From Vulcanococcus sp. Clear-D1 (lineage in GTDB: Bacteria; Cyanobacteriota; Cyanobacteriia; PCC-6307; Cyanobiaceae): a stretch of DNA of 64,000 bases. Every line of letters begins with the position of its first letter. The first letter of the stretch is position 1. This document shows, in pieces, positions 37,904-45,720 of this stretch. The DNA is taken from assembly GCF_014654725.1 (NCBI RefSeq), contig NZ_JACVZV010000015.1, forward strand, positions 62,001 through 126,000. Direction: 5' to 3'. A program made the position numbers and the translations under genes. The notes beneath the pieces are model-generated. The model was not told the origin of the DNA, ran no database searches, and saw only the letters and a program-made list of their open reading frames with translations.

Positions 37904-38434
37904 TCAGGCTTTGCGCAGGTAGCCCCAGGCGGAGCTGAGCGCCAGCAGCAACGAGGGCCAGAACAACCAGAAACCGAGACCGTGCAGAGCGCCGATCGCT
38001 GCGGCGGGGCCCCAGCTCTGGGGCCAGAGCAGCAGCAACAGGGCCAGGAACTGCAGGATTGTTTTGGCTTTGCCGCTCCAGGAGGCCGGCCCGCCACTGC
38101 CTTGCCCCGCCCGCCAGCCAGAAATCAGCAGCTCACGGGCCAGCAGCAGCCAGATCGCCCATAGGGGCAAGGCGCGGGCGGCGCCCAGCCAGAGCAGCGG
38201 CGCCAGGATCAGGATCTTGTCCGTAAGGGGATCGAGGCGAGCTCCCCACACCGAACCGCCGCCAGCGCGGCGGGCCAGCCAGCCATCGGCAGCATCGCTG
38301 AGCCCGCCCAGCAGCAGCAGCCACCAGGCCAGGCTGCTCCAGCCTGCGGCCAGCGCCAGGATCAGCGGCAAGCCGATCACAGCGCGACCCACGGTGAGGC
38401 CATCCGCCAGACGGCGGCATTGAGATGCGTTCAT
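37904..38434 (-). CDS. CDP-alcohol phosphatidyltransferase
   Basis: 176 residues with four to five membrane helices and the family motif DAADGWLARRAGGGSVWGARLDPLTDK (D-x2-DG-x2-AR-x8-G-x3-D-x3-D), about 47-73. Probably PgsA (CDP-diacylglycerol-glycerol-3-phosphate phosphatidyltransferase) for phosphatidylglycerol, an essential thylakoid lipid, but the exact alcohol substrate cannot be read from the sequence. Divergent from the CBS gene. Confidence 0.85.
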   Translation of the reverse strand: MNASQCRRLADGLTVGRAVIGLPLILALAAGWSSLAWWLLLLGGLSDAADGWLARRAGGGSVWGARLDPLTDKILILAPLLWLGAARALPLWAIWLLLARELLISGWRAGQGSGGPASWSGKAKTILQFLALLLLLWPQSWGPAAAIGALHGLGFWLFWPSLLLALSSAWGYLRKA

Positions 38435-38468
38435 GGCGGGTCACAATGGCGCCAGTCCCGAGCCTGCC

Positions 38469-38933
38469 ATGGTCGTTGAACGCCGCGTTTCCGAAGTGAT
38501 GACCACGCCGGTGCGCAGTGTCTCCACCACCACACCGCTGCAGGAGGCGGTGCAGCTGATGAGCGAGCACCACGTGAGCGGTCTGCCGGTGCTCGATGCC
38601 GATGGCGCCCTGGTGGGTGAGCTCACCGAGCAGGATCTGATGGTGCGCGAGAGCGGCTTTGAGGCAGGCCCCTACGTGCTGCTGCTCGATTCGGTGATCT
38701 ATCTCCGCAATCCCCTCAATTGGGATAAGGAAGTGCACCAGGTGCTCGGCAGCACTGTGGGTGAGGTGATGAGCAAAAACGCTCACCACTGCTCGGGTGA
38801 TCTCTCCCTGCAGGCCGCGGCGCGGCTTCTGCATGACCGCAGCACCCAGCGCCTGTTCGTGTTGGACGGTGCCAACAAGCCCGTGGGCGTGCTCACCCGC
38901 GGCGATGTGGTGCGCGCCCTGGCCGGCGCCTAG
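38469..38933 (+). CDS. Tandem CBS-domain protein
   Basis: About 154 residues from ATG 38469 (MVVERRVSEVMTTPVRSVS). Two CBS modules: about 6-60 (SEVMTTPVRSVSTTTPLQEAV ... GLPVLDADGALVGELTEQDL) and about 98-154 (EVMSKNAHHCSGDLSLQAAARLL ... RLFVLDGANKPVGVLTRGDV). Such stand-alone CBS pairs sense adenine nucleotides; CBSX-type proteins of plastids regulate thioredoxins. An in-frame ATG at 38433 overlaps pgsA; I prefer 38469. Confidence 0.85.
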   Translation: MVVERRVSEVMTTPVRSVSTTTPLQEAVQLMSEHHVSGLPVLDADGALVGELTEQDLMVRESGFEAGPYVLLLDSVIYLRNPLNWDKEVHQVLGSTVGEVMSKNAHHCSGDLSLQAAARLLHDRSTQRLFVLDGANKPVGVLTRGDVVRALAGA

Positions 38934-40267
38934 GGCAGTGGCGGTGGCGGCTGAACGGGCGGCAGCAAGGGCGGTGGCGGCGGAGCACCCTGCGGCAGGG
39001 TGCCGGGCTGCTGGTTCACAGCGGGGTTGAGGGCATCGGCCTGGGGCTGTTCTGGCACCAAAGCCGGATCGGCCGTCGTGGCCTCTGGATCGGCTGGCAG
39101 CTCCATCCCTTCCTGCAGGAGTAGCGGTGGCGGCAGGTCGGGAGCCAAGGGTGCGGTGTCCTCGCTGGTGGCAGCTGCTTCGCTGTCCTGCAGCAACCGC
39201 AGGGCCATCGGGTCGGCGGTGATCGGCGGTTCCCTCAACGGCGATTGCAGGCCTTCGCGCTTGGGTGAGCGCTGGCCCTTCGGCTCCCAGATCAGTCTTG
39301 CCAGCGGTTCAACCCCTTGTTCCATCAGCCGGTTAAAGCCCGCCAGCGCTCGATCGAGGATCTGTGTCCCCAGCGACTGGCCGCATTCCAGCGGGTTGCC
39401 GCAGCTGCGGTTGCTGGTGCGTTTGGCGATGGCGTCGATCAGGTTGCCCTGCAAGGGCACGGCGCGCTGGCTCAGCCGCAGCAGATAGGGCACGTGCACA
39501 AAGCTGGTGGCGCCGCCGCTGATCCAGTTGGCATCGTCCTGGGTGAACCCTTTCACGCCGGGGATGATCAGGCGGCTCTTGGAGGCGTGGTCCGGTAGGT
39601 AGGCGGCCCGCAGTCCACGTCTTCGGGCCAGGGATTTGGTTTGTTCAAGGGTGAGGCCGTCGCGGCTCATCAACACCTCCAGGCGGCCATCAGGCCGCAA
39701 CCCCATCACCATGCGGATGCGCGGCAGGTAGTAGCGGATCTGCTGCCCCATCGAGATGCTGTAGGCGCCGCGGTAGCTGCCGGGCGGGGTCTCGAGGTCG
39801 TTGTAAACGCTGTGGAGGCCGCCGATGAAGCTCTCGTAGAGGGCTGCGCGCTCCGGGGTGAGTTCGCCATAGCCGAAGTCCACCTGGCCGTTGTGGCGGA
39901 TGCCGATGAAGGCCCGTTGGCGCGCGGCGGTGCGGTTGCGGCCGCGCCACACCCGGGCGCCGAGCTTGATGTCGCCGAGCGGAACGGTGATCTCCTGCCC
40001 GTTGTCGTTGACATGCCGCTCGTACATCGGCCCCGACACGTAGGCCAGGGCAGCGCTGTCTTCAAAGGCGTCTTGTTCGCGGTCCCAGCCTTCCAGCAGA
40101 TCGAGCTGCACCTGGCGGGGGTCGAAGTCGAGGGCGTAGACCTCGTCGTTGGGGAGATAACGGAAGGCTTCTCCGCTGGCGGCTGGCTGCGTTAGCTCAG
40201 CGGCGGGCGGAGCTTCGGGCAGCGGTGGTGCGATCGCAACGAGAAAGGCCAGTCCTGCCAGCGGCAC
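38930..40267 (-). CDS. Hypothetical protein with membrane anchor and Pro-rich tail
   Basis: About 445 residues from GTG 40267. The frame is open further upstream (to a TAG near 40388) without ATG/GTG/TTG but with a basic, Pro-rich stretch before a hydrophobic helix, so the real start may be an unusual codon. Body (about 50-330) has a conserved-looking core (VDFGYGELTPERAALYESFI, GAYSISMGQQIRYYLPRIR, GGATSFVHVPYLL). The last about 110 residues are Pro/Glu/Gln rich, with poly-Pro. Likely periplasmic. I do not recognise the family. Ends in the CBS stop region (convergent, 4-base overlap). Confidence 0.65.
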   Translation of the reverse strand: MPLAGLAFLVAIAPPLPEAPPAAELTQPAASGEAFRYLPNDEVYALDFDPRQVQLDLLEGWDREQDAFEDSAALAYVSGPMYERHVNDNGQEITVPLGDIKLGARVWRGRNRTAARQRAFIGIRHNGQVDFGYGELTPERAALYESFIGGLHSVYNDLETPPGSYRGAYSISMGQQIRYYLPRIRMVMGLRPDGRLEVLMSRDGLTLEQTKSLARRRGLRAAYLPDHASKSRLIIPGVKGFTQDDANWISGGATSFVHVPYLLRLSQRAVPLQGNLIDAIAKRTSNRSCGNPLECGQSLGTQILDRALAGFNRLMEQGVEPLARLIWEPKGQRSPKREGLQSPLREPPITADPMALRLLQDSEAAATSEDTAPLAPDLPPPLLLQEGMELPADPEATTADPALVPEQPQADALNPAVNQQPGTLPQGAPPPPPLLPPVQPPPPLP

Positions 40268-40403
40268 TCCGATGGTGAGCCAGCGCTTGCGCTGCCACTG
40301 GGGCCGCGGGTCTTTGCGACGGGCGGCTGGCGGTGGCGGGGAAGCGGTATCCAGTTGCGACAGCCCGATGCTGCAAATCTACGGGCCGTGCCCTGAGTCG
40401 CCC

Positions 40404-41060
40404 TCAGGGCACGGCCAGCACGTGGCCATCGGCGATCACCCAGCGCTGGTAGTCCGATGAAACGGCCCAGCCGCCGGTGAGGTGGCCGAAGGCCGGCAGC
40501 AGCAGTTGGCGGGTGGTGTGGTGCAGTGCAAAACAAGGCAAGCGCAAGCGATCGGCCCCCTGGCCGAGCACCGCCACCGGGTGCACATGGCCCGCCACAT
40601 TCAGCAGGTCAGGTTCGTGGGGCGTGCAGGGTTCATGGCTGAGCCAAAGGTCGCCGCAGCGCTGTGGCGGCCCTGCTCTCAGCCCCTCCAGCCAGCTCCC
40701 CTGATCGTGATTGCCACCGATCAGCTCCAGCGGGCAGCCCAGCAGCTCGGGTAGGGCTCGGATCTTGGCGCGTAGCTCTGCGGTGAGCCCCACACGGCTG
40801 TGGATGAGGTCGCCCAGCACCACAACCCGCTGCGGTTGGTGCTGCGCCGCCAGATCGAGCAGCTGATTGAGCGTGCTCAGATCACCATCGCTGGGCAGTG
40901 GAATGCCGCTGGCCTGAAAGCTCTCGGCTTTGCCCAGATGCAGATCCGCCACCAGCAGGCAGCCGCTGGCCCCATCCCATAGGGCTCGTTGGGGCAGCAG
41001 CTCCAGGCTGCTGCGCTGCCAGATAAGGGTGCCGTTCCCGCTCGCCGGCGCGGTCTTCAT
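40404..41060 (-). CDS. PdeM-like metallophosphoesterase
   Basis: 218 residues from ATG 41060. Calcineurin-like motifs: VADLHLGKAE, VVLGDLIHSRVG, LIGGNHDQGSW, LSHEP and AGHVHPV. Resembles the ligase-associated DNA-damage endonuclease PdeM, but no ligase gene is adjacent, so a general phosphodiesterase role is possible. Start overlaps the GST stop by one base. Confidence 0.8.
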   Translation of the reverse strand: MKTAPASGNGTLIWQRSSLELLPQRALWDGASGCLLVADLHLGKAESFQASGIPLPSDGDLSTLNQLLDLAAQHQPQRVVVLGDLIHSRVGLTAELRAKIRALPELLGCPLELIGGNHDQGSWLEGLRAGPPQRCGDLWLSHEPCTPHEPDLLNVAGHVHPVAVLGQGADRLRLPCFALHHTTRQLLLPAFGHLTGGWAVSSDYQRWVIADGHVLAVP

Positions 41061-41638
41061 CAACGTTGGCCCATCACCAGCTGATAGGCCGGGCGCTGCT
41101 GGGTGGCAGCGATCGTGGCTTGCACCTGGGGGAAGGGGCTGAGGTCGATCTGGGGGAAAAAGATCGGCAGGTACGCGAGGTAAGCGTTCACGGCGCAGTC
41201 GGCCACGCTCCAGGCGCCGCCCATCAGGGGGCCTTCGCCAAGCTTGCGATCCAGCACCTCCATCAGCCGCGGGAATTCGCGCTCGCGATTTGAGGGCACA
41301 AACAGCGCTGTGGCCAGGGTGGCGTTCGCGAACAGCACCCACTGCTGGGCCAGGCCGCGCTCGGCCGCGTTCTGGCATTCGCCGCCATAGCGCTCAGCCA
41401 GGTACAGAAGGATGGCTCCGCTCTCGAACAGCTGCAGGCGCCCGCCGGGCAGGGCGGGATCTTCATCCACAAGGGCGGGCACCTTGCCGAAGGGGTTGAT
41501 CGCCGTGAAGGGCTCCTGCCGGTGCTCGCCGGCCTCCATGTCGAGCAGCTGCCAGGTGTAGGGGATGCCCTTCTCCTCCATGTACCAGCGGGGCATGGAT
41601 GCCCGGCTGCGGGCACCGCCGTAGAGGGTGAGGGCCAT
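41060..41638 (-). CDS. Glutathione S-transferase
   Basis: 192 residues from ATG 41638 (MALTLYGGARSRASMPRWYM). Thioredoxin-like N-domain with the NPFGKVPALVDED cis-Pro segment and LFESGAILLYLAERYGG (SNAIL-like), then the helical C-domain with LMGGAWSVADCAVNAYL. The Ser at about residue 10 is a likely catalytic residue. Its start codon shares CATG with the start of the divergent fusion gene. Confidence 0.85.
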   Translation of the reverse strand: MALTLYGGARSRASMPRWYMEEKGIPYTWQLLDMEAGEHRQEPFTAINPFGKVPALVDEDPALPGGRLQLFESGAILLYLAERYGGECQNAAERGLAQQWVLFANATLATALFVPSNREREFPRLMEVLDRKLGEGPLMGGAWSVADCAVNAYLAYLPIFFPQIDLSPFPQVQATIAATQQRPAYQLVMGQR

Positions 41639-43826
41639 GGATGCGATCAAGCAGAGGCGGGCTGCTCAGTATCGGGCTGGGTTGCCGCTGCTGTGGCCCG
41701 CCGGCCTCAATGGCATCACAGTGGTGTTAACGCACCTCCCGCCTGTGGTTTTGCAGAACGCCGCGCTGCTGCGCCTGGCTCCCCTGCTCGTTCCGCAGCC
41801 CCGCCGCGGCGTGGTGGGCAGCAGCCGCTATGCCCGCAGCCTCCGCGATGCCGTGCGCCTTGCCGCTCAGGATCCGCAGCGGCGTCCGGTGTTGATCAGC
41901 GGTGAGCCCGGGCTGGAGAAAGACAACCTGGCGGCGCTGATCCACTACGGCTCCCCGCAGCGCCAGCAGCTGATGTTGCGATTTGATGGCGCGCTGCTGA
42001 AGCCAGATGGCAGCGAGGTGTTCGGCGCGGGATCCGATGGGGCGGAACCGCCATTGCTGGAGTTGTTGGGTGAGGGCTCGCTGCTGATCGACAAGATCGA
42101 TCAGGTGCCCGCTCCGCTGCAGGAACAGTTGCTGGAGCTGGCGCGGAGCGGGCAGTGGTATGCGGGCGGCACCGTGCACACGTTTGCGGGGCGCTTGTTC
42201 TTCACAGCGGAGAGCAGCCTGCCGGCCCTGGATCGCTGCTGCACGTTGATCCGGGTGCCGCCGCTGCGGGTGCGCCGTCAGGACCTGGGCGAATGGTTGC
42301 GCTACGGCGTGCGTCAGCGCAGCCGCAAGCTCGGCTGGCCTGCGCCACCCCAGGTTCCGGAGGCGGTGGTGAAGCGTCTGCAGAGCTACGACTTCCCCAA
42401 CAACCTGCGGGAGCTGGAGGTCCTGATCTATCGCGCCCTGCAGCAGGTGCGCCGCCAGGGGCAGGACTGGCCGTCTGTGCTGCCCGACGACGTGTTCTGG
42501 ACAGCTCCGCGCCAGCAGCGCCTGCGCTTCGACATCTGGCGCTGGAAGCCTCAGCTCAGGGAGTGGATGCGGGCGCCATGGCTCTGGAACGGATTGCTGT
42601 TCGCTCTGGTGAGCTGGGTGTTTGTGCTGATCAACCTGTGGTTGTGGCTGGGTCCGCAGGAGCGGCAGCACAACGGCGCCCTCAATCTGTTCTGGGCCTG
42701 GTGGTGGCCGCTGATCCTGCTGGGTTTTCCGCTGGTCGGACGCCTTTGGTGCTCCTTTTGTCCGTTCATGGTGTGGGGGGAGATCAGCCAGCGACTGGCC
42801 CGGCGCCTGGGCTGGCAGCTGCAGCGCTGGCCGAGAGGCGATAGCGACAGCTGGGCCTCGCCGCTGCTGGCGGCCGGCTTTGCGCTGATCCTGCTGTGGG
42901 AGGAGCTCTGCAACCTGCAGAACACCGCCTGGTTGAGCAGTTGTCTGCTGTTGTTGATCACCGCGGGAGCGGTGATCGGTTCGCTGTGCTTCGAGAAGCG
43001 CTTCTGGTGCCGTTACCTCTGCCCGGTGGGCGGCATGAACGGTTTATTCGCCAAGCTCGCCATCACCGAATTGCGCGCCCAGGTGGGCACCTGCAGCGGG
43101 AGTTGCAGCACCTACGCCTGCTTCAAGGGCGGCCCCGCCGACGGTGAAGGCCTGGCCACCGCCGGTTGCCCGCTCGGCACCCATCCGGCTCACCTGGCCG
43201 ATAACCGCAACTGTGTGCTCTGCCTCACCTGCGTTCAGGCCTGTCCGCATCGCTCCGTGCAGCTCGTTCTGCGGCCCCCGGCGGCCGATATCCAGCGGGA
43301 GATGACCCTGCCCCCTGGCGAGCCTGCTCTGTTGCTCGTGCTTGCCGGTGATGTGTGCCTGCACCACTGGCAGCGCCTGCTGGGTTGGAGTGCGCTGGCA
43401 CCGGCCAGCCTGGTGGAGGGGCCCTGGCTGCCTCGATTGGCGGCGGCAACCCTGGCGCTGGCTGTGCCCTCGGCGCTTTTTTTGTTGGCCCGGATCTGGT
43501 TTTCTCAGGCCCGGCTGATCCGCACCCTCTACGGGTTGTTGCCCCTGGTCTGGGCTCTGCTACTGGCGCGCCACCTGCCGATCGGCATGGCCGAAGCCGG
43601 AACCCTGCTTCCAGTGTCGGGTCTGGTGGCTGCTCCGGCCTGGAGTGCTGATCCCCATGTGATCGCGTTCTGCCAGAGCGTCGCCGTGGTGCTGGGGCTC
43701 AGCTGGGCGGTAGTGCTGCTCCGCCGTCAACTGGCCCGCACGCGTCGGGCTTGGCTGGGGGCTTCGGCTTTGGCGGTGTTGCTGGCGGCGGCAGGTCGTT
43801 GGCTGGTGGCGCTCCCCTTCGCTTGA
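41637..43826 (+). CDS. Degenerate NtrC-type AAA+ domain fused to membrane polyferredoxin
   Basis: 729 residues from ATG 41637. Residues about 58-290 follow an enhancer-binding-protein AAA+ layout: GSSRYARSLRD, ISGEPGLEKDNLAALIH (Walker A, altered), GEGSLLIDKIDQVP (Walker B with Lys for Glu), VPPLRVRRQDL and YDFPNNLRELEVLIYRAL; the GAFTGA loop that contacts sigma-54 is missing. Residues about 310-480 and 555-729 hold several membrane helices. Cys motifs CSFCPF, CRYLCP, CSGSCSTYAC, CPLG and CVLCLTCVQACP form NapH/NosR-like 4Fe-4S sites. Probably a redox membrane protein with a regulatory head. Overlaps the GGCT gene by 128 bases at its 3' end. Confidence 0.8.
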   Translation: MDAIKQRRAAQYRAGLPLLWPAGLNGITVVLTHLPPVVLQNAALLRLAPLLVPQPRRGVVGSSRYARSLRDAVRLAAQDPQRRPVLISGEPGLEKDNLAALIHYGSPQRQQLMLRFDGALLKPDGSEVFGAGSDGAEPPLLELLGEGSLLIDKIDQVPAPLQEQLLELARSGQWYAGGTVHTFAGRLFFTAESSLPALDRCCTLIRVPPLRVRRQDLGEWLRYGVRQRSRKLGWPAPPQVPEAVVKRLQSYDFPNNLRELEVLIYRALQQVRRQGQDWPSVLPDDVFWTAPRQQRLRFDIWRWKPQLREWMRAPWLWNGLLFALVSWVFVLINLWLWLGPQERQHNGALNLFWAWWWPLILLGFPLVGRLWCSFCPFMVWGEISQRLARRLGWQLQRWPRGDSDSWASPLLAAGFALILLWEELCNLQNTAWLSSCLLLLITAGAVIGSLCFEKRFWCRYLCPVGGMNGLFAKLAITELRAQVGTCSGSCSTYACFKGGPADGEGLATAGCPLGTHPAHLADNRNCVLCLTCVQACPHRSVQLVLRPPAADIQREMTLPPGEPALLLVLAGDVCLHHWQRLLGWSALAPASLVEGPWLPRLAAATLALAVPSALFLLARIWFSQARLIRTLYGLLPLVWALLLARHLPIGMAEAGTLLPVSGLVAAPAWSADPHVIAFCQSVAVVLGLSWAVVLLRRQLARTRRAWLGASALAVLLAAAGRWLVALPFA

Positions 43827-44217
43827 AGGTTGCAGCTGGCCCCTGCCAGCACCCGGAGCTCAGTCGCTTCACGTGGCGCACCTGGTGTGCGCGCCCCACA
43901 TACACCCACACCGCCTCGCGGCGGCTCCCGTGGTGAAGCTTGCGTTGGTACAGGCGCGGCGCCCCCTCGAATCGATCGAGCTGCTCGAGCAGCGCAGCAT
44001 TCACCCGGTAGAGCTCGCCCTCGATCGCGCTGCCCGGTTCGCTGCAGGGGATGGCCATGGGGTAGGGGCCCAGGTCGTAGAGCGCCAGCCCTTCGAGGCG
44101 TGCGCAGCCAACCCACACGGCCTGCTGCAGCTGCGGGTGGTTGGCCATGCCGCGCTTGAGGCTGCCGTACACGAACAGCAAGGCGTCAGAATCGGCGCCG
44201 TTGCCGGACCGCTCCAT
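43699..44217 (-). CDS. Gamma-glutamylcyclotransferase-like protein
   Basis: 172 residues. GGCT/AIG2 fold: FVYGSLKRGMANHPQL at the N-terminus, GLALYDLGPYPMAIP, then AIEGELYRVNAALLEQLDRFEG with the conserved Glu. Cleaves gamma-glutamyl amides or releases 5-oxoproline. The last about 40 residues are Pro-rich (PPPATPPKPKPPAKPD) and are encoded in the 3' end of the convergent fusion gene, so they may be a recent extension. Confidence 0.78.
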   Translation of the reverse strand: MERSGNGADSDALLFVYGSLKRGMANHPQLQQAVWVGCARLEGLALYDLGPYPMAIPCSEPGSAIEGELYRVNAALLEQLDRFEGAPRLYQRKLHHGSRREAVWVYVGRAHQVRHVKRLSSGCWQGPAATFKRRGAPPANDLPPPATPPKPKPPAKPDACGPVDGGAALPPS

Positions 44218-44512
44218 GACGATTGCCCTCCTGATCGCACTGGCCGGTTCGCTCGGCCTGATGGCTGTGATTGTGCGCCGGCTCGAGCGTTCCTGAACGC
44301 TGCTGATCGCGCGGGCAGAGGATGTCGATCACGGCATCGGCATTCACGGTGCGGATCACGCCGGTGTCCACGCAGGCGATCTGAAACAGCGAGTTGGCGT
44401 TGCAGCGCGCTCCGCCTTCGGCATGGATCACCTGACCCACCCACCAATCGGGGGTTCGGCGCACGGCCACCAGATCGCCCACTTGCACCGCCAGAAACCG
44501 GGGTTCGCTCAC
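44186..44512 (-). CDS. DUF3104 family protein
   Basis: About 108 residues from GTG 44512 (ATG 44524 is possible). Conserved part (about 1-72): FLAVQVGDLVAVRRTPDWWVGQVI, GGARCNANSLFQIACVDTG, VNADAVIDIL. This matches DUF3104, a small family of marine and freshwater picocyanobacteria. The C-terminal His/Arg-rich tail has no family similarity and overlaps the GGCT start by 32 bases. Function unknown. Confidence 0.72.
   Translation of the reverse strand: MSEPRFLAVQVGDLVAVRRTPDWWVGQVIHAEGGARCNANSLFQIACVDTGVIRTVNADAVIDILCPRDQQRSGTLEPAHNHSHQAERTGQCDQEGNRHGAVRQRRRF
44216..44296 (+). CDS. Possible 26-residue single-span peptide
   Basis: ATG to TGA frame encoding MTIALLIALAGSLGLMAVIV plus RRLERS: a hydrophobic helix with a basic end, like many short cyanobacterial membrane proteins. 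It shares CATG with the divergent GGCT start and overlaps DUF3104 antisense. No clear ribosome binding site. Low confidence; not identical to any photosystem subunit I know. Confidence 0.3.
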   Translation: MTIALLIALAGSLGLMAVIVRRLERS

Positions 44513-44637
44513 GGGTCCGCCCATTTGCTTCGGGTTTTAGTCCAAATGTACTGATGCCGTTGTGTGTGGGTGTCTCGCGCTTGGGTTGTCGGGGTGGGCG
44601 GTGATGCGCAGATTGTGAGCAGTGCCGCCACGAGCCC

Positions 44638-45204
44638 GTGCTGCGTTCCCGTCTTCTTCAGATCGCTCCCGTCTTCGCGCTGGGGTTGAGCCTCCAGGGT
44701 TACGCCGCGCCAACCGTGCATGTGCTGAACAGCAACCTCACCCAGGCTGAGGTGGTCGCCGCTCAGCAGGGCTGGTGTGATGCGCTGCTCAAGATCAGTG
44801 CCGCCTATGCCAGTGGTGGGTTCAGCAAGGCGAAGGTCACGGCTGAGGCGGTGATCGATCAGGCCTATGCCTATCAGTACGGACCGGTGGCGTTCAAGCC
44901 CACCTTGGCCTCGGGATCGCAGACCTTCCGCCCCACCCGTGCCGGTGCTCTGGCCTATTTCGTTGGGGGCAATCCCGCCTTTCCCAACGACAAAGGCTTT
45001 GCCCTCAAGCCCTGGCGCTCCTGCGAGGTGATCAATCAGGTGATTCAGCTCAACGGGAGCTATGCCACCACCATGGGCAACGTTCGTTTCGTTGATGCCT
45101 CCGGCAAAACCACCACCGTCGACAAGACCTGGTCGTTCATGAAGGAGCCCGATGGCTCCATCCGCATCGTGCTCCACCACTCCTCGTTACCGTTCGAAAG
45201 CTGA
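44638..45204 (+). CDS. Exported hypothetical protein
   Basis: 188 residues from GTG 44638. Signal peptide (about 1-23, cleavage near GYAAPTV), then a domain with VHVLNSNLTQAEVVAAQQGWCDALLKIS, VIDQAYAYQYGPVAFKPT and PDGSIRIVLHHSSLPF. The fold pattern (helix, cone-like sheet, ending in an HHSS-type strand) resembles DUF4440/SnoaL-like proteins; two Cys could pair. Periplasmic, function unknown. Confidence 0.65.
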   Translation: MLRSRLLQIAPVFALGLSLQGYAAPTVHVLNSNLTQAEVVAAQQGWCDALLKISAAYASGGFSKAKVTAEAVIDQAYAYQYGPVAFKPTLASGSQTFRPTRAGALAYFVGGNPAFPNDKGFALKPWRSCEVINQVIQLNGSYATTMGNVRFVDASGKTTTVDKTWSFMKEPDGSIRIVLHHSSLPFES

Positions 45205-45248
45205 GCAACTGATCCGCAGGACCGCTTGTCGAATCAGGTGTCAGGGGC

Positions 45249-45273
45249 CAGGGGGCGCGCTGTGCGCCCCCTG
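45249..45273. terminator. GC-rich hairpin, possible terminator
   Basis: Perfect ten-pair stem CAGGGGGCGC/GCGCCCCCTG with a five-base loop, 45 bases after the exported protein stop. No T tract on either side, so termination is not certain; could be factor-dependent or an mRNA end structure. Confidence 0.45.
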
Positions 45274-45363
45274 ATTCATGGCTGCGTTCAGCTTGTGTGT
45301 TCTGCGGAACCTGGCGCATCCTCCTCAGGCTTGGCATGGTGAGAGACCCAGGGGTTGGTTCCC

Positions 45364-45555
45364 ATGAGCTGGTCAGAGCTGGAGCGGCTGGTCTGCGACT
45401 CCGAGGCCGACGCCGCTATGCAGCGTGCGCTTAAGCACTGCCGATCCCGCAAGGAACTGATCCTGGCGGCCCGGCGTCTGGGCTACCGCATCACGCGCAT
45501 CGATCTGCAGCGGGCCTGGCAGGAGCACCAGCAGCTCGAGCAGGAAGCTCAGTAG
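45364..45555 (+). CDS. Nif11-like small protein
   Basis: 63 residues from ATG 45364 (MSWSELERLVCDSEADAAMQ). The pattern of an N-terminal helix, an 'RKELILAARRLGYRI' core and a final helix fits the Nif11 family (leader peptides of ribosomal natural products or free-standing relatives). No Gly-Gly leader site or Cys/Ser/Thr-rich core follows, and no lanthionine synthetase is nearby, so this is probably a free-standing relative. Confidence 0.6.
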   Translation: MSWSELERLVCDSEADAAMQRALKHCRSRKELILAARRLGYRITRIDLQRAWQEHQQLEQEAQ

Positions 45556-45695
45556 GGCAGGGTGAAGCCCGATTGCATGCTCTTGAAGTCGAGCATCACC
45601 CAGGTGAGCCACACCAGCAGGCCAATGACCCCGGATACCGCTGCGATGCGGCCCGCGGCGCGTAGGACCAGTTCCAGCAGGCTGATTTCTTTCAC
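45549..45695 (-). CDS. Small single-span membrane protein (48 residues)
   Basis: GTG 45695 to TGA 45549. Sequence MKEISLLELVLRAAGRIAAV followed by a hydrophobic helix ending in WLTWVMLDFKS and a short tail with FTLPY. Regular helix with a positively charged N-side suggests a real protein. Tail-to-tail overlap with the Nif11-like gene by seven bases. Function unknown. Confidence 0.5.
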   Translation of the reverse strand: MKEISLLELVLRAAGRIAAVSGVIGLLVWLTWVMLDFKSMQSGFTLPY

Positions 45696-45720
45696 GGGCG
45701 GCAGCGCTCACCTGCTCACT

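Noticed and set aside
44216-44296. 26-residue peptide as a photosystem or cytochrome b6f subunit
   Set aside because: Does not match PsbM, PsbN, PsaM, PetL, PetM or PetN sequences as I know them.
45249-45273. Inverted repeat considered as an operator of the Nif11-like gene
   Set aside because: Perfect GC-rich stem directly after a stop codon fits a transcript end better than an operator, and no promoter elements are recognisable around it.
45364-45555. Nif11-like gene as a lanthipeptide precursor
   Set aside because: No double-glycine leader cleavage site, no Cys/Ser/Thr core, and no modification enzyme nearby.
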